Below, in pieces: positions 1 to 12,646 of a stretch of 64,000 nt of DNA (the stretch's first letter is position 1; each line of letters opens with the position of its first letter). The notes below the pieces were generated by a model. The model was not told the DNA's origin. It worked only from the letters and a program-made list of their open reading frames with translations, and made no database searches. Location of the stretch: NCBI GenBank assembly GCA_026545225.1, contig CM048845.1, positions 81,681,033-81,745,032 of the forward strand, given 5' to 3'. The translations under genes and the position numbers were made by a program. Source of the DNA: Cornus controversa (Eukaryota; Streptophyta; Magnoliopsida; Cornales; Cornaceae).

Positions 1-240
1 AAGAAACTCACATGTGAGTCGAGAGGAAATCGAATTGGAATGCCTGTTGATGAAAGTTGATAAGAGCCGAGAGGAAGAATCACCTATTGATGAAAGTCGT
101 GTTTGTGTTTATGATTTTAGGGGTTTTAGGATTTTGTTTAGGTTATAACTCTATTTTCTATTTATAAATAAATAAATAATGTAGTGACACTAAAAAAGGG
201 TTTTGTATAAGTTACAACTCTATTTTTCTCATCAATAGCG
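1..240 (+). repeat. Local dispersed repeat, copy 1
   Basis: First copy of a roughly 230-bp unit marked by the phrases gtgagtcgagaggaaatcga, ttgtttaggttataactc and gtgacactaaaaaaggg. Further copies lie at 333-512 (interrupted by the Copia element and resuming at about 4057-4112) and at about 4867-5113. A linker beginning catctaatcacatgaaca precedes the units at about 245, 4640 and 4787. No coding capacity is seen. Confidence 0.7.
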
Positions 241-332
241 TAAAACATCTAATCACATGAACAAACACGCAAGAAAGAATCATATTTTGGGAAAAAATTA
301 AAAAAATAATAATAATAAAAAAAAGAAAAGAA

Positions 333-512
333 AATCACATGAAAGTTGATGTGAGTCGAGAGGAAATCGAATTAAAATGTCTTTTGATGAGAGTCGAGAG
401 AAAAAATCACTTGTTGATGAGAGCCGTGTTTGTATTTATGATTTTCGAGGTTTTAGAGTTTTGTTTAGGTTATAACTATATTTTCTATTTAAAAATAAAT
501 AAACAATGTAAT
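333..512 (+). repeat. Local dispersed repeat, copy 2 (split by Copia insertion)
   Basis: Second copy of the unit at 1-240. It breaks off at aaacaatgtaat just before the 5' LTR. The remainder (gtgacactaaaaaaggg onward) resumes directly after the 3' LTR at about 4060. This shows that the LTR element inserted into an existing repeat copy. Confidence 0.65.
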
Positions 513-1331
513 TGTTGGAATGTTTCAAAATTAATTTCACTGAATTTTATAAAAATATATTAATTAACTTTTCTAATACCAAAGTAAGGTGATATTATTT
601 ACATACATAAATGTATCTTAAATAAATACATTTACATATGTTTTTACACTTGACTTTTGGTATTTTTAATAAATCTAATTGATTCACTTTCTTTTAGGCT
701 GAATCTATATAAGTTCATTCATATAGATTTATGTGAAGTTTATTAATTATTGTGAACTATACATGAATTTAATCCAAGTTCATTAAATTGGAATATGTAT
801 CTTATTAATTTATCAACTTTGAAAATCATTCACATTTATGAGATACATTTGATTTGTGTGATACATGAATGAATTTATCCAAATTCATTGCTTTGAAATA
901 TGAATCTTTTTAATTCATGTATTTAGATTGAACACATTTATGTGATTTATCTTGAGAGGTCTATATAAGGACCACACTCCCCTCAATTCAATGATGAATC
1001 AAGTTCAATCTCAACTCATACTCAAGTTTTCTTAACACAAGTTTAAGAAATTTCTCTTCTATTTTGCATAATTAGACATTCTAAAAAGAGATTAAGTGTT
1101 GTACCCAATAGCGTATCGTGCAAATACACTGTGGTTGGATTGAGTCCAGGCTTGGTTGAATCCCGAAGATAGAACTGCCAAGATCCTTTGCACCTTGTAG
1201 GAGACTTCAACTATTTTCAAGAAGTGTTTACGCATTTCCAAGCTATTGTTCGAATTTTCTGAATATTTTATTTCCACCATATATGTAAGTGCAAGTGATT
1301 TTTAGGATTTATCGTAATCATTTTTCCAACA
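513..1331 (+). repeat. 5' LTR of the Copia element
   Basis: An 819-bp LTR that matches 3236-4056 almost throughout by eye, with scattered substitutions. It starts TGTTGGAA and ends ttttccaaca, with a TATA-like box at 961-970. Confidence 0.8.
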
Positions 1332-3235
1332 ATTTGAAGATAAATCTTTCTCCTATATGATGTTATGATATTGCTTGGACTCGTATAAACACAATTAACT
1401 TGAGTTGATGGAGATCCTTTCAACAAGAAAATATAATTGGTGTATATTATGGCTAGAATGTTGAATTTGTTATAAAATTCTCAAAGTAGTGGGGGTTGAA
1501 CATGAAAATGGTAACTTCTTTCATGCAAGGTCAGTAAAGGCTCTTTACAACTATGTTTACTCACAATGAACTTGTTCTCCAAAAAATGTTCTATATTTTC
1601 CTAAAGAATGATCTACTTCATTTTTGGAAATCTATCATCTCACTATGGATGAGAACTATCAAGATCGATGATCTTGAGAGAAGAGGCTGTCTTAGAAAGG
1701 ATGGCTAAATAGAATTATTCTTCCATTTGCTTATCCTATTGAATATATCTTTAAGATGATCAACTAAATGGAGAGAAGAAATATGAAATTTATGTCACTC
1801 AAACACATTACATTGAGAAGATTCTCAAGAAATGTAATCAGATTGAACAGAAATCAACACTCACTTTACATAATATCAGCAATGCAGCTCAATTTGAGTA
1901 TTCTCAAATAATTGAAAGTTTTATATGTGCCATGAAATGTACAAGGCCTGACATAGCCTTTGCAGTAGGAAAGTTGAGCAGATACATTAGTAACTCTGGA
2001 ATAGAGCATTGTGATGATTTGAAATAATACTTGAAATGCCTAAGAGGTGCAATTCATTATGAGAAATATCATTCTATGCTTAAAGGATGCAGGATACAAC
2101 TTGGACTTGGATGTAAATAAGTCAAAGCCAATTTATGCTTTAAGTTTTGCCTATGAGGTGGTACTATCTCTTGGAAGTTTAAGAAGCATACATGTAGTAA
2201 TGAATGAAATTTGAGTTCATTGCCTTTTCAAGTGCTGGATAAAAAATATGAGGAATGTCCCTCTTGAGTCAATGAGAGGATGGTACGCACTATACACTTG
2301 TAAGTAAAAAAAAATGATGACTAATTCTTATTGCTCTCTTGAGTTAATGAGAGAATGATTAGAGTTATTACATTCTCTTATAAAGAGACAGGGATGAATA
2401 ACTCATTTTGAAATTGGTAGACGTACCAATGTGAGCTAGCAAGACTAGAATTCACTTATTATGATAATGAGGCTGTGTTACTATATGTATATAGCTAGAA
2501 TGAAGAATTCAAAGAAATTCATTTGGAAGATCATCATTTGTGGGGTCTAATTACTTATGGTATTGAGGCCATATAGTATTTTAATAAATGTGGTAGACAC
2601 ATTGCTCTAGCATTTCTTGGATGAAAAATGATCTTAAATACATCGAAGGGAATGAGACTATGCCTGAAACTAAACTGTACTTAGGGATACCTAAGCTGAT
2701 GAGTTTCTCAAGTTCAATGGAAAAGATGAACCAAGTTGACAGTTGTTGTTGGTGCACTACATTATGAGATTTGAGAGTCCCCTTTCCTATGGTGTAAGTA
2801 GTGCAAAGTCTTGTAGTAATGGCAGGATGAGATTTTATCTCTTAATGAATCTATGGACATTTTTTGTCAGGGTGACTACAGGACACTCCTAATAGATTCA
2901 CCTAGTTGAGAGTGAAAGCTGGTCACTTTCTATGAGATTGTTCAAGCAGTCTCTAGAGCTCTTAGTGAGAAAACGAGATAAAACACATATCTTAAAGTGC
3001 TGAGCCAAATACACAATAATCTCTTAAAGGAATGTGTGTGTGACATGCCCGGTTTGTCCATATGAGTTCGTTAGTTCAAGGTTCCATCCACTAATATTCT
3101 TGGACAAACTTTGATTTGTTTGCACTAAGTAAATGTTCAAGTCCCCAAGACACCTTTATTTATGCACGTGACTTTCCTAAATGCTCAATTAATGAGATTT
3201 TATTTTCAAATTATATTTTGGAACAAGTGGGGAAT
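1332..3235 (+). pseudogene. Copia pol remnant (reverse transcriptase/RNase H)
   Basis: Translation near 1930-2010 gives MKCTRPDIAFAVGKLSRYIS, the conserved Copia RT-RNase H linker. It is followed by a CLRGAIHYEKYHS-like segment, then GGTISWKFKKHTC (near 2160-2195), which is typical of Copia RNase H. Stops and frameshifts break every frame. Upstream integrase and gag are absent or unrecognisable. The last 500 bp resembles the untranslated tail of Copia elements. Confidence 0.75.
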
Positions 3236-4056
3236 TGTTGGAATATGTTTTAAAATTAATTTCATTAAATTTTATAAAAATATATTAATATACTTTTCTA
3301 ATACCAGAGTAAGGTGATATTATTTACATATATAAATGTATCTTAAATAAATACATTTACATATATTTTTACACTTGACTTTTGGTATTTTCAATGAATC
3401 TATTTGATTCACTTTCTTTTAGGCTGAATCTATATAAGTTCATTCATATAGATTTATGTGAAGTCTATTAATTATTGTGAATTATACATGAATTTAATCC
3501 AAGTTCATTAACTTGGAATATGTATCTTATTAATTTATGAACTTTGAAAATCATTCACATTTATGAAATACATTTGATTTGTGTGACACATGAATGAATT
3601 TATCCAAATTCATTACTTTGGAACATGAATCTTTTTAATTCGTGTATTTGGATTGAACACATTTATATGACTTATCTTGAGAGGTTTATATAAGGACCAC
3701 ACTCCCTTCAATTCAAGGATGAATCAAGTTCAATCTCAACTCATACTCAAGTTTTCTTAACACAAGTTTAAGAAGTTTCTCTTATATTTTTCATAATTGG
3801 GAATTCTGAAAAGAGATTAAGTGTTGCACCCAATAGTGTATCGTGCAAATACACTATGGTTGGATCGAGTCCAAGCTTAGTTGAATCTGGGAGATAGAGC
3901 TGCCAAGATCCTTTGTACCTTGTAAAAGGCTTTGACTATCTTCAAGAAGCGTTTACGCTCCTCCAAGCTATTGTCCGAATTTTTTGAATATTTTATTTCC
4001 GCCATATATGTAAGTGCAAGTAATTTTTATGATTTATCGTAATCATCTTTCCAATA
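3236..4056 (+). repeat. 3' LTR of the Copia element
   Basis: Direct repeat of 513-1331, 821 bp, with TG at 3236. The terminal CA has mutated to TA (ccaata). The repeat unit split by the insertion resumes immediately afterwards. Confidence 0.8.
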
Positions 4057-4137
4057 GATGTGACACTAAAAAAGGGTTTCGTATAAGTTATAACTCTATT
4101 TTTATAATTTAAAAATAAAAAATAGTGTACTAAAATT

Positions 4138-4440
4138 AAAAAAACCCTAATTGAAAAACCCTAATTCCACCTCTTTGAAAAACCCTAATTCCAAATTGAA
4201 AATCCTAAAAATTCCTAAATTACATGCATGAAAATTACGTCTTAAATTCAGATCATGTATATATTTATAAACAAACAACCCTAATTGAAAAATCTTAATT
4301 CCAAATTGAAAGCAAATCTTCAACCCAATTACTGATTGAGTGAGAAAAAATGATTACATAGTTACTTATATATTTATATAATCAACTTGAATTTTTGAAA
4401 AAAAATATATTAATTTTTGATCATTTAGTTTTATAATAAT
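4138..4440 (+). repeat. Duplicated AT-rich block A, copy 1
   Basis: A block of about 300 bp with repeated aaccctaattgaaaaa phrases and the phrase gagaaaaaatgattacatag. It recurs at 6115-6430 in the same order and orientation. It is non-coding. Confidence 0.65.
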
Positions 4441-4866
4441 TCTAATAATACTAAAATATTAAATTTTGGTTGTTTTCTACCTACATGGTTTATGCAAGTT
4501 CATTTAGCATCTCGCATCTATTCTTTGGATTCCTATCAAAATAGAATCATGTAATCGACCTACTCTGAAGAATTATTGGGATTGCATCTCTCTCAATTTT
4601 TTTTTCTTTCAAATTTTTTTTTCTCTTTGTTTACACATCTAATCACATGAACAAATACACAATAAAAAGCCTACTTGGGGGAATAATTAAAGAAAACAAA
4701 TAATAAAAAAAAAAGAAAAAGAAAATATTTGAATAATTAAATAGCAAGAAAAGTCAGAAATCCATTGATAATAAATAGCATAGAGCATCTAATCACATGA
4801 ACAAACATATAAGAAAAAATCCAACTTGTGAAAAAAATTAAAGAAAACAAATAATAAAAAAAAGAA

Positions 4867-5113
4867 AAAAGAAAAGAAACTCACATGAGATTTGATGTGA
4901 TTCGAGAGAAAATCGAATTAGAATGTCTGTTGATGAGAGTTGATAAAAGCCGAGAGGAAGAATCACCTATTGATGAAAGCCGTATTTGTGTTTATGATTT
5001 TAGGAGCTTGAGGGTTTTGTTTAGGTTATAACTCTATTTTTTATTTAAAAATAAATAAATAATGTAGTGACACTAAAAAAGGGTTTTGTACAAGTTATAA
5101 CTCTATTTTTCTA
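4867..5113 (+). repeat. Local dispersed repeat, copy 3
   Basis: Third copy of the unit at 1-240, with the same gattcgagagaaaatcga, tttaggttataactc and gtgacactaaaaaaggg landmarks. Confidence 0.7.
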
Positions 5114-5397
5114 CTTAAACTAAAAAAACCCCTTTGTACTTTTAATAAGATCAATTTTGTGCATTTTCAGAAAAATTTGAAGATAACTATGACTACTACA
5201 ACATGAAGTTTATATGGTTGCAATCCATTACATTAACAAGGTCAAAGAAAAAAAAAATAGAAAAGAAGATTTTTTTTTTTTAAAAAAAATAGATTAGAAA
5301 GAAAATTGATTAGTTAGACAAATTTAAATAGTGAAACTTTTGAAAATTGCTTGTATTTCAAAGGAAGGTCCACTTAATTGGAACTTTTAGAGTCAAG

Positions 5398-5660
5398 CTT
5401 AAGTTGTGTTTGATCTTATTATGTTCTAATTAGTTTAATTCAGTTATGAATTAAGTTTATTTATTTAAGTTTTAGTGAGAGTAGTAGTATACTTTGTTTG
5501 ATTAATGAGACCATAATTTGCAACTCAAATAAACAAAAAGAGTAGTTAGAATTTCATATCCTAAAAGCCAACAACAAAAAAAACATTAGATTTGAAACTT
5601 ATTTAGTTTTCTTTTATCTTTCTCCACTTTTCTTGACAACTAAAGAAAAATTAACTAAAA
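5398..5660 (+). repeat. Duplicated AT-rich block B, copy 1
   Basis: The phrases aagtttatttatttaagttt and gaccataatttgcaactc recur in the same order at about 5745-6010, so this is a near-tandem duplication. Each copy is followed by a TA microsatellite (5667-5691 and about 6030-6065). Non-coding. Confidence 0.65.
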
Positions 5661-5744
5661 AAGATCATATATATATATATATATATATATAACCAAACAA
5701 CCCTAATTCTAAATTGAAAATCTCCGAAATTACATGCATGAAAA

Positions 5745-6010
5745 TTATGTTTTAATTAGTTTAATTTGCTTATGGCTTAAGTTTATTTATTTAAGTTTTA
5801 GTGAAAGTAGCAGTATGCTTTACTTGATTAATGAAACCATAATTTGCAACCCAAATAAACAAAAATCTTTATTTGCTAAGGTTTAGATATTAGAGGCCTT
5901 AAATGGGTTATATTTGCATATCCTAAAGCCAAGACCAATAAACATTTGATTTGAAACTTATTTTTTTTTTTTTTTTATGTTTTTCCACATTTTCTAAACA
6001 ACTAAAAGAA
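5745..6010 (+). repeat. Duplicated AT-rich block B, copy 2
   Basis: Second copy of 5398-5660, diverged by single-base changes and small indels. Confidence 0.6.
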
Positions 6011-6114
6011 AAATTAGCTAAAAAAGATCATATATATATATACATATATATATGTATATATATAATATAATATTTATGAATTTCAATACCCAAATTTAAG
6101 ATCATATATATATA

Positions 6115-6430
6115 ACCAAACAACCCTAATTGAAAAACTTTAATTCCATATTTAAAACCCCCTAAAAACTTCTAAATTACATTCATGAAAATTACCTTTT
6201 AAATTCAGATCATATCTATATTTATAAACTAACAACCCTAATTGAAAAACCCTAATTTCAAATTGAAAGCAAATTTTCAACTCAATTACTGATTGACTGA
6301 GAAAAAATGATTACATAGTTATTTATATATTTATACAATCAACTTGAATTTTTGAAAATATATATATATTAAAATTTGATAATTTAATTTTATAATAATT
6401 CTAATAACACTAAAATATTAAAAAGATTGG
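6115..6430 (+). repeat. Duplicated AT-rich block A, copy 2
   Basis: Second copy of 4138-4440 in the same orientation. Confidence 0.65.
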
Positions 6431-7547
6431 AAGATTGGTCCACATTTTTGCATCTTTTGCAATTTTCATCACAATAACTCCCCTATGAGATTTCCATTAA
6501 TTAGTAGAGGGGGATTTATTGTTAAAACAATAAATGAGAGGGGTTATTGCCGATCAGAGATGGACATTGATTTTTTTTTTTTGACCTTTCTAAATATTAA
6601 GAATTTCATTTTGAATTTTAAATTCCACGTATCCCAAAGGGGATTCATATTTCATAAACACGTGTGGCACGAGTAATTATTAACTAAGTGATGTTTGGAT
6701 TCAAGGTTTGTGATGTTCATCGGTTAACTTGAGTAATTACAGAGGTAATTGAGCTAATCCCACCCAAACGAACAAGACTTATTTACATCACTTGGGTTTG
6801 TTTGGTAACCGCTTATATTTAGTGTTTATTGTTTATAAAAGCAAATTTTTAGGATAAACATGTTTGATAATTTTTGTTTATAAATTGTCAAAATATTTTT
6901 AAAACAACACCGTAGCTAAGCTTTCAAATCCTAAACGCCAAAATAATGTTTTAGTGTTTATGTTTATTAAAAAAAAAAACCTTTTTTTTATTATCTAAAA
7001 CGGTGATTATATTATTTTAATTAAAAATTGAAACTAAAAGTGAGAAAATGAAAATGAATTTTTTTATAAAAAACTATTGTTTTATATAACAATAAAAATA
7101 TTAGAATTATCAAGTGTAGACAAAATTAAAGAGCATCAATTGCCTTGAGAAAAAATATTGGGTATAATATGAAAATTACTAATATACTTAATAATAAGAA
7201 ATAGTTACTTAGTGGTACCCGTGTAGAAAAAAAAAAGCTTTATTTGAGGAAAAAAAATAAAGAAGTCCCAACCATCTCTTTGTCAAAAAATCATATAAAA
7301 CTTTATGGTATTTTGTACTCATATCATTAATTCATTTTCAGTGTTGAAAGGAAAATAGAAATCAAAAAAATGAAAAAGAAAGTAGTAGTAGAAGAAGTTT
7401 AAGAGCAAGAGTATGCCCTCCAAATCTCTCTTCACTTCATACAAATTGAAAAACTTTCAAAGAACTGGTTGAACCGAAACCGTACCTAAATCAAACCAAA
7501 ACCGTTCACTACGGTTTCGATTCCAAGTCTTGAAACCGGAACTGTTG

Positions 7548-7589
<42 letters not shown>

Positions 7590-8676
7590 CTGTTATAAAA
7601 TTATTGTAATAGTTATAATAACCTTTTGTTATTTAAAAAAGTTTAAACAATGAAGTTATTATAACTATTATAAGGTTAAATCCAACTCATATAATAATTG
7701 TTATTATCTTTTGTTAGATAATAAAGGTTGGAATAAGATCGAGAAAGAAATTTTTTTTTTATAACATTGGTATGTATATGAAGACACAATTATTAGAAAT
7801 TAGTTAATTTGTTGATCCATTGTTTGATTACTCACAATGCACACACAAATACACAAATACATATATATACACACACATATATACTCGCATAATAATCCTT
7901 CAGTTCTTTTTGAAAAGAAAAGAAAATAATAAAGTATGGATGCATTAAAAAAATGTGAAAAGCAAAATTATAATTTACTAGTAGGAAAATGTTAAACTTT
8001 TCTATTAATTAGTAACAAATTTAGGGGTGCATAGATAACCGGAACTGAAACCGTAAAGATTCGAACTCAACGATTTTGATTTCAAAATTAAGGAACCGTT
8101 GGGAACGGTTCTGGTTCCGATTCTCTCAATAACCCAAGATTGTAATAGAGACTAACTAAACTAGTCAAGTTCAAGCTCAACTATTAATGTTTGAATTGAA
8201 TTTCAACATTTTTTATATGAACTCAACTTGAGCTTGAACTAGACAATCAAATTTAATCTCTGACTTATTTTGCAGCCTTAGTGTTATTTTAATTTTGGAA
8301 CTATCGCTTCGAAAGGATAAAAAGGTCTTGATGATATATTAATTCAAATTGAGCAAGTCGATATCATTAATATCACTTGTGATACATTTTACATGAGCAT
8401 AACTCAAATTTCGTCTTAATTGTCTTTTGTTACATCTTTTATTAAATATATATAAACAAAATATATTACTGTTTGTGGAAATTCAAGTCCAAATCTACAT
8501 GTCCATAGTTATATTAAATGAGCCATCTATTCATGGATGGACTTTGCCATTTGAGTTGAAACAAAATCAATCTCATACTTTATCACACAAGGAAAGCATT
8601 TGAAAAACATCTACTTTCCCTCCAAAAAAAGAAACAATCAAATAAAAATTTTAATTAGTCAGAATTGTTACTTCCA

Positions 8677-8720
<44 letters not shown>

Positions 8721-8874
8721 TATTCTGGTAAATCACTATCCAATATTTCGTAACAACGAGAACATGATGAAATAAAATAGCATAATTACAAAGAAGAATG
8801 TCTTAGCGAAGAATGGTGGAATTGATAGTGTCTTGGTGAAATGAATTGTGAGGTCAACAAAAACTGCTTCTACA
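6431..8874. other. Intergenic, no gene seen
   Basis: AT-rich DNA without a credible ORF. It contains (TA)n microsatellites at 7551-7588 and 8682-8718. A stretch at about 8034-8283 starts TAGGGGTGCA and ends TGCAGCCTTA, with internal ccggaactgaaaccg motifs like those near 7480-7550. This suggests a diverged hAT-type non-autonomous element, but no clear target duplication was found. Confidence 0.5.
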
Positions 8875-9162
8875 ATGGTCTTCAACATGAATGGAAAACC
8901 ATGTATAGCTTATTGCAAGAAAGAAAAGGGATTGGGTAGCAATTGACCACAAGGACACGTTGGCTCAACTTCATCTTTCATTTTTCCAAGCTTTGAAAAT
9001 AAGCAACAACATGATTTTTTACCAAACATAAAATCATGGTTTGGAAAGTAACAAACGTTCAAACATTGTACATAGAGACATCACACACAGAGAGCTATCA
9101 TTAGAGCTGTTCAATTTCAACCAGGAACAGCCTTTAAGATAGATGCTCAGTTGCTCACAAAT

Positions 9163-9198
<36 letters not shown>

Positions 9199-9253
9199 AG
9201 ACAAACACAGAGGTTCACAAATATCCCCAAATCTCGCACACAAACAGAGAGAT
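8875..9253 (+). promoter_or_regulatory. Promoter and 5' UTR of the first P450 gene
   Basis: Bases 8875-9025 are homologous to 17249-17446, and 9060-9253 are homologous to about 23045-23227 upstream of the second P450 gene, so both are parts of one duplicated promoter. A (CT)n tract at about 9168-9197 lies in the presumed 5' UTR. The second gene has a shorter CT run followed by CA and CG dinucleotides there. No single TATA box could be assigned with confidence. Confidence 0.6.
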
Positions 9254-12200
9254 ATGGATTTGCTGAGTTTTGTACTGTGTGTTTTGTTTATCTGGACTTT
9301 GGTTCAAGGCCTACTATCAATTGCAAATGGAACCAAAACTAGTACGGGCATGCTTCCACCGGGACCGGCACCACTGCCGGTCATCGGAAACATTCTTAAA
9401 CTCAGCAACCAACCCCACAAATCTCTCTCCGAGCTAGCCAAAACATATGGTCCTATCATGACCTTAAAACTAGGCCAAATAACCACAGTGGTCATTTCTT
9501 CATCAACCATCGCCAGAGAAATCCTCCAAAGGCAAGACCTCTCCTTCTCCAATAGATTTGTCCCAGACGCAACCCGAGCCCACAACCACCACCTAATCTC
9601 TGTCGTTTGGCTACCTGTTTCAACCCGATGGCGAAAACTCCGGAAAATCCTAAACTCTCATGTATTTTCAAGTCAAATATTGGATGCTCAGCAACAGCTG
9701 AGGTGCCAAAAAGTTGAGGAGCTCATTGCCTTTGTCCACAGTAGTTCCAAAGCAGGTGTTGCAGTTGATATAGGACAAGCTGCATTTAGTACTACCCTTA
9801 AACTGTTATCAAACACCATATTTTCTGTGAATTTGATGGACCCAAGTTCTGATACAGCACAAGAGTTGAAGGAATTAATTCGGGGTGGGATGGAAGAGGC
9901 TGGAAAACCCAATTTGTCTGATTACTTCCCTGTCCTTAGAAAGTTTGATCCACAAGGTATAAGACATAGAATGGGGATTCATCTTGAGAAGATGTTTGGA
10001 TTCCTGGACAGTATGATCAATGAACGATTGGAGTTGAGGAAATTTCATGGTTATATCAAGAGCAATGATGTTTTGGATACCCTTCTCAGTATCAGTGAAG
10101 AAAACAGTGATGAGATTGATCGAATTCACATCCAAAGGTTGTTAACGGTATGTATCATACAATACTCTTTAATTGCTAACTTATTTATCAATTTTCTCCA
10201 AATCCGAGGATATAAAGGGGTAAACAAATTCATCCTTCCACTCCTCTTTGTTTCCTTTACCTTCTGGTTTTCAAACCAGACATGAGATAAACGGTTAAAA
10301 AGTCAACCTTGATGGCTCAATTCTAGGGAAATTTTTTTAATAGCTGGGGGCTCCCACTTGGTAGGGGTGATCACGGATCGGATCGGATCGAATTAAAGAT
10401 TAATTCTAATCCGATCCATGGTCTACGGATTGATGAAATCACAATCCAATCTGATCCGTGAAATATCATATTGGATTGGATCGGATTAGATTGACGAATT
10501 GGGCTTGTTCTAATTAGTCCAATTTTTGGGGATAAAACATTCATATGAAGTGATTGGTTTTATGGGAAAAAAATACAGGTGAAATAAAAATGGTTGACAA
10601 AACAAGGATGAATCGGATGATAGAGAGCTAAATTAAAAATAATCCGGTGTTGTTTTAGAAAAATTATAAACAAATGAGTTGGAATGAACAATATAGTTCA
10701 AATGTAGATTCAATCAGCTGTTGATATATCAAGGGCTAGAATCATGTGGGAACATGGCTTAATTTTTCCAAAAAATAATTTGTTGCTTAAGAATCATTAA
10801 TTTAATCTGTTCTGATTTTTAAAGACATCAACTATCAATCCCCTTTCTTTTTTGGTTCAGTATCAAATATAAATCCCAACCCAGATAATATAGTTCACGG
10901 ATCGGATTACGGATTAGGATCTCAAAAATTCGATCTGATCCTATGTATATATAATATTCTAACGGATCGCCATGGATCAGATCGAATTTTTGAGATCCTA
11001 ATCCGTAATCCGATCCGTGAACTATGAATTCCTATTTTATGAATCCGCCACCAATCCGTGGATTAAATGAACACCCGTACTCAAGGTAGTACCCGGCCAA
11101 TCAAGTCTCCTCATTTCCCTTAATAATAGGAAATGGGAATTTATCATTGGTGGGGTACTATATTACCGGTACCCCAGGTACCCAATAACTGCCCCAATTC
11201 TAGTTTGTGATTGGCCGGGACCACATAATTTTTTATTTTTTTTTTGTGAATACTGGGACCACATAGTTCCGGACTATGTAATAATTTTTTTTAGTTCTAG
11301 AGCCAGCCTCCAATCTATCTTTAGACTTGCTGTACAAATTGCAGCTCCTCTGAACAAATGGCCGCTCCTTGGGTAAAGTCAAATGTTGCATGCAATAGTG
11401 CATAGCAAGGGGCCTTATGTCTCAAGGTATGTAGGGTTCAAGTAAGTGAAAGGGAGAAAATTTAGTAAAAGAGTTGGTGAGAGCTTCATTGGGTTTATTT
11501 GGATTTTAGTGTGAGCTATTATTTGTATATTCTTCTATTTCCATAATAAAATATTTGTTCTGTTTTCACCTGTGGACGTGGGACTAAGGCTGAACACGTA
11601 AATCTTTGCCCCTATTTTTTTAGTGCCTATTTGTTATTTTTTCTAACTTCATTCGACTTTGTCATAACATAAAGTCATAAACCATTCCCTTCTGCCATTT
11701 CCCTTTGTTTCCTTCCCCTTAACTACCTCAATCCAAGTACACACTTGCTTGTAATTAATTGGAACAAGACGTGTTCTATCATTAAAATCAAAAGCAATCT
11801 TCTTATTAGAGGACAGAACTGAGTAATGCCCTTAATTTAAAAGGGAAAAAAAATTGCATAATCAATTTTTTAAAATCAAACAAGATGTGTTTTATCATTA
11901 AAATCAAAGCAACCATTTTACACTTTGAATGAGAATGACCATGCCAATGTCCTTTTTTAGGAGTAATGACACTGGTGTTCATGTAGAGAGTTTCATTAGT
12001 CAGATAAGTTACAAGCCTACACAAACTACATGTTTTACAGGATCTATTTGCCGCGGGTACAGATACAACTTCAAGCACATTGGAATGGGCAATGGCAGAG
12101 ATACTACACAACCCACAAACTCTTTCGAAAGCCAAAGCTGAGATCGAACAAGTTGTGGGCAAAGGCAAGCCAGTGGAAGAATCAGACATAGCACGCCTAC

Positions 12201-12646
12201 CATACTTGCAAGCAATCATAAAAGAGACCTTCAGGCTACACCCATCAGTGCCATTCTTGATTCCTCGCAAAGTTGATGCAAATGTTGAAGTCAGTGGCTT
12301 CACAGTCCCAAAGGGTGCACAAGTGCTAGTAAATGTGTGGGCTATTGGCCGCGATCCAAGTGTGTGGGCGAATCATGAATCTTTTATGCCAGAGAGGTTC
12401 TTGGGGTCAGAAATTGATGTCCGAGGCCACGATTTTGAGCTAATTCCATTTGGCAGTGGAAGGAGAGTGTGTCCTGGAATGCCACTAGCTATTAGGATGG
12501 TTCACTTGATGTTGGGTTCACTCATAAACTCATTTGACTGGAAGCTTGAAGATGGCATTGCAGCAAAGGACATGAACATGGAGGAAAAGTTTGGCCTCGC
12601 CTTACAGAAGGCTCAGCCTCTGCTAGCTATCCCTATCCATGTCTAA
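9254..12646 (+). CDS. CYP76: Cytochrome P450, CYP76 family (geraniol 8-hydroxylase-like), copy 1
   Basis: Heme-thiolate monooxygenase probably anchored in the ER. CYP76 enzymes hydroxylate monoterpenols or related terpenoids, and the exact substrate cannot be read from sequence. Two exons, 9254-10147 and 12041-12646 (phase-0 GT-AG intron of 1893 bp), give 499 residues, the usual family length. Visible: N-terminal membrane anchor (1-25), proline hinge [12 protein letters not shown] (35-46), I-helix AGTDTT (303-308), ETFR of the K-helix (360-363), PERF (415-418), and heme loop [10 protein letters not shown] with Cys442. The ATG at 9254 was chosen because an upstream in-frame ATG at 9143 would place a CT-repeat peptide before the anchor. 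Exon 2 differs from copy 2 at about 10 of 201 residues. The intron carries transposon-like insertions missing or different in copy 2. All motifs are intact, so it is probably functional. Confidence 0.93.
10362..11079. mobile_element. MITE-like element in the P450 copy 1 intron
   Basis: The element begins TAGGGGTGATCA and ends TGAACACCCGTA, which are imperfect inverted ends of hAT-like style. It is filled with atccgatcc/ggatcggat motifs in both orientations and has no ORF. A diverged relative, or part of one, occurs in the copy 2 intron (about 24265-24900). No target duplication was found, so the exact ends are provisional. Confidence 0.5.
10890..11025. repeat. Perfect 52-bp inverted repeat (hairpin)
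   Basis: Arms 10890-10941 and 10974-11025 are exact reverse complements over 52 bases and enclose a 32-base loop. The arms begin and end with atagttcacggatcgg and its complement. The structure lies inside the intronic element at 10362-11079. Confidence 0.9.

Larger units (their letters stand above)
513..4056 (+). mobile_element. Decayed Copia-type LTR retrotransposon
   Basis: Two direct repeats of about 820 bp (513-1331 and 3236-4056) begin TGTTGGAA, and the 5' copy ends in CA. They flank about 1.9 kb containing broken Copia pol. The 5' LTR has a TATA-like ctatataagg at 961-970, and the 3' LTR has the same motif near 3687. A purine-rich stretch (aagtggggaat) precedes the 3' LTR. Gag, protease and integrase are not recognisable, so the element cannot move by itself. 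I saw no clean 5-bp target duplication (flanks GTAAT and GATGT). Confidence 0.85.

Noticed and set aside
9143..9253. Longer P450 start at 9143 in frame with the gene
   Set aside because: It would add a CT-repeat-encoded Ser-Leu stretch before the membrane anchor. The second gene has an unrelated extension and the family begins at MDLLSF, so this is 5' UTR.
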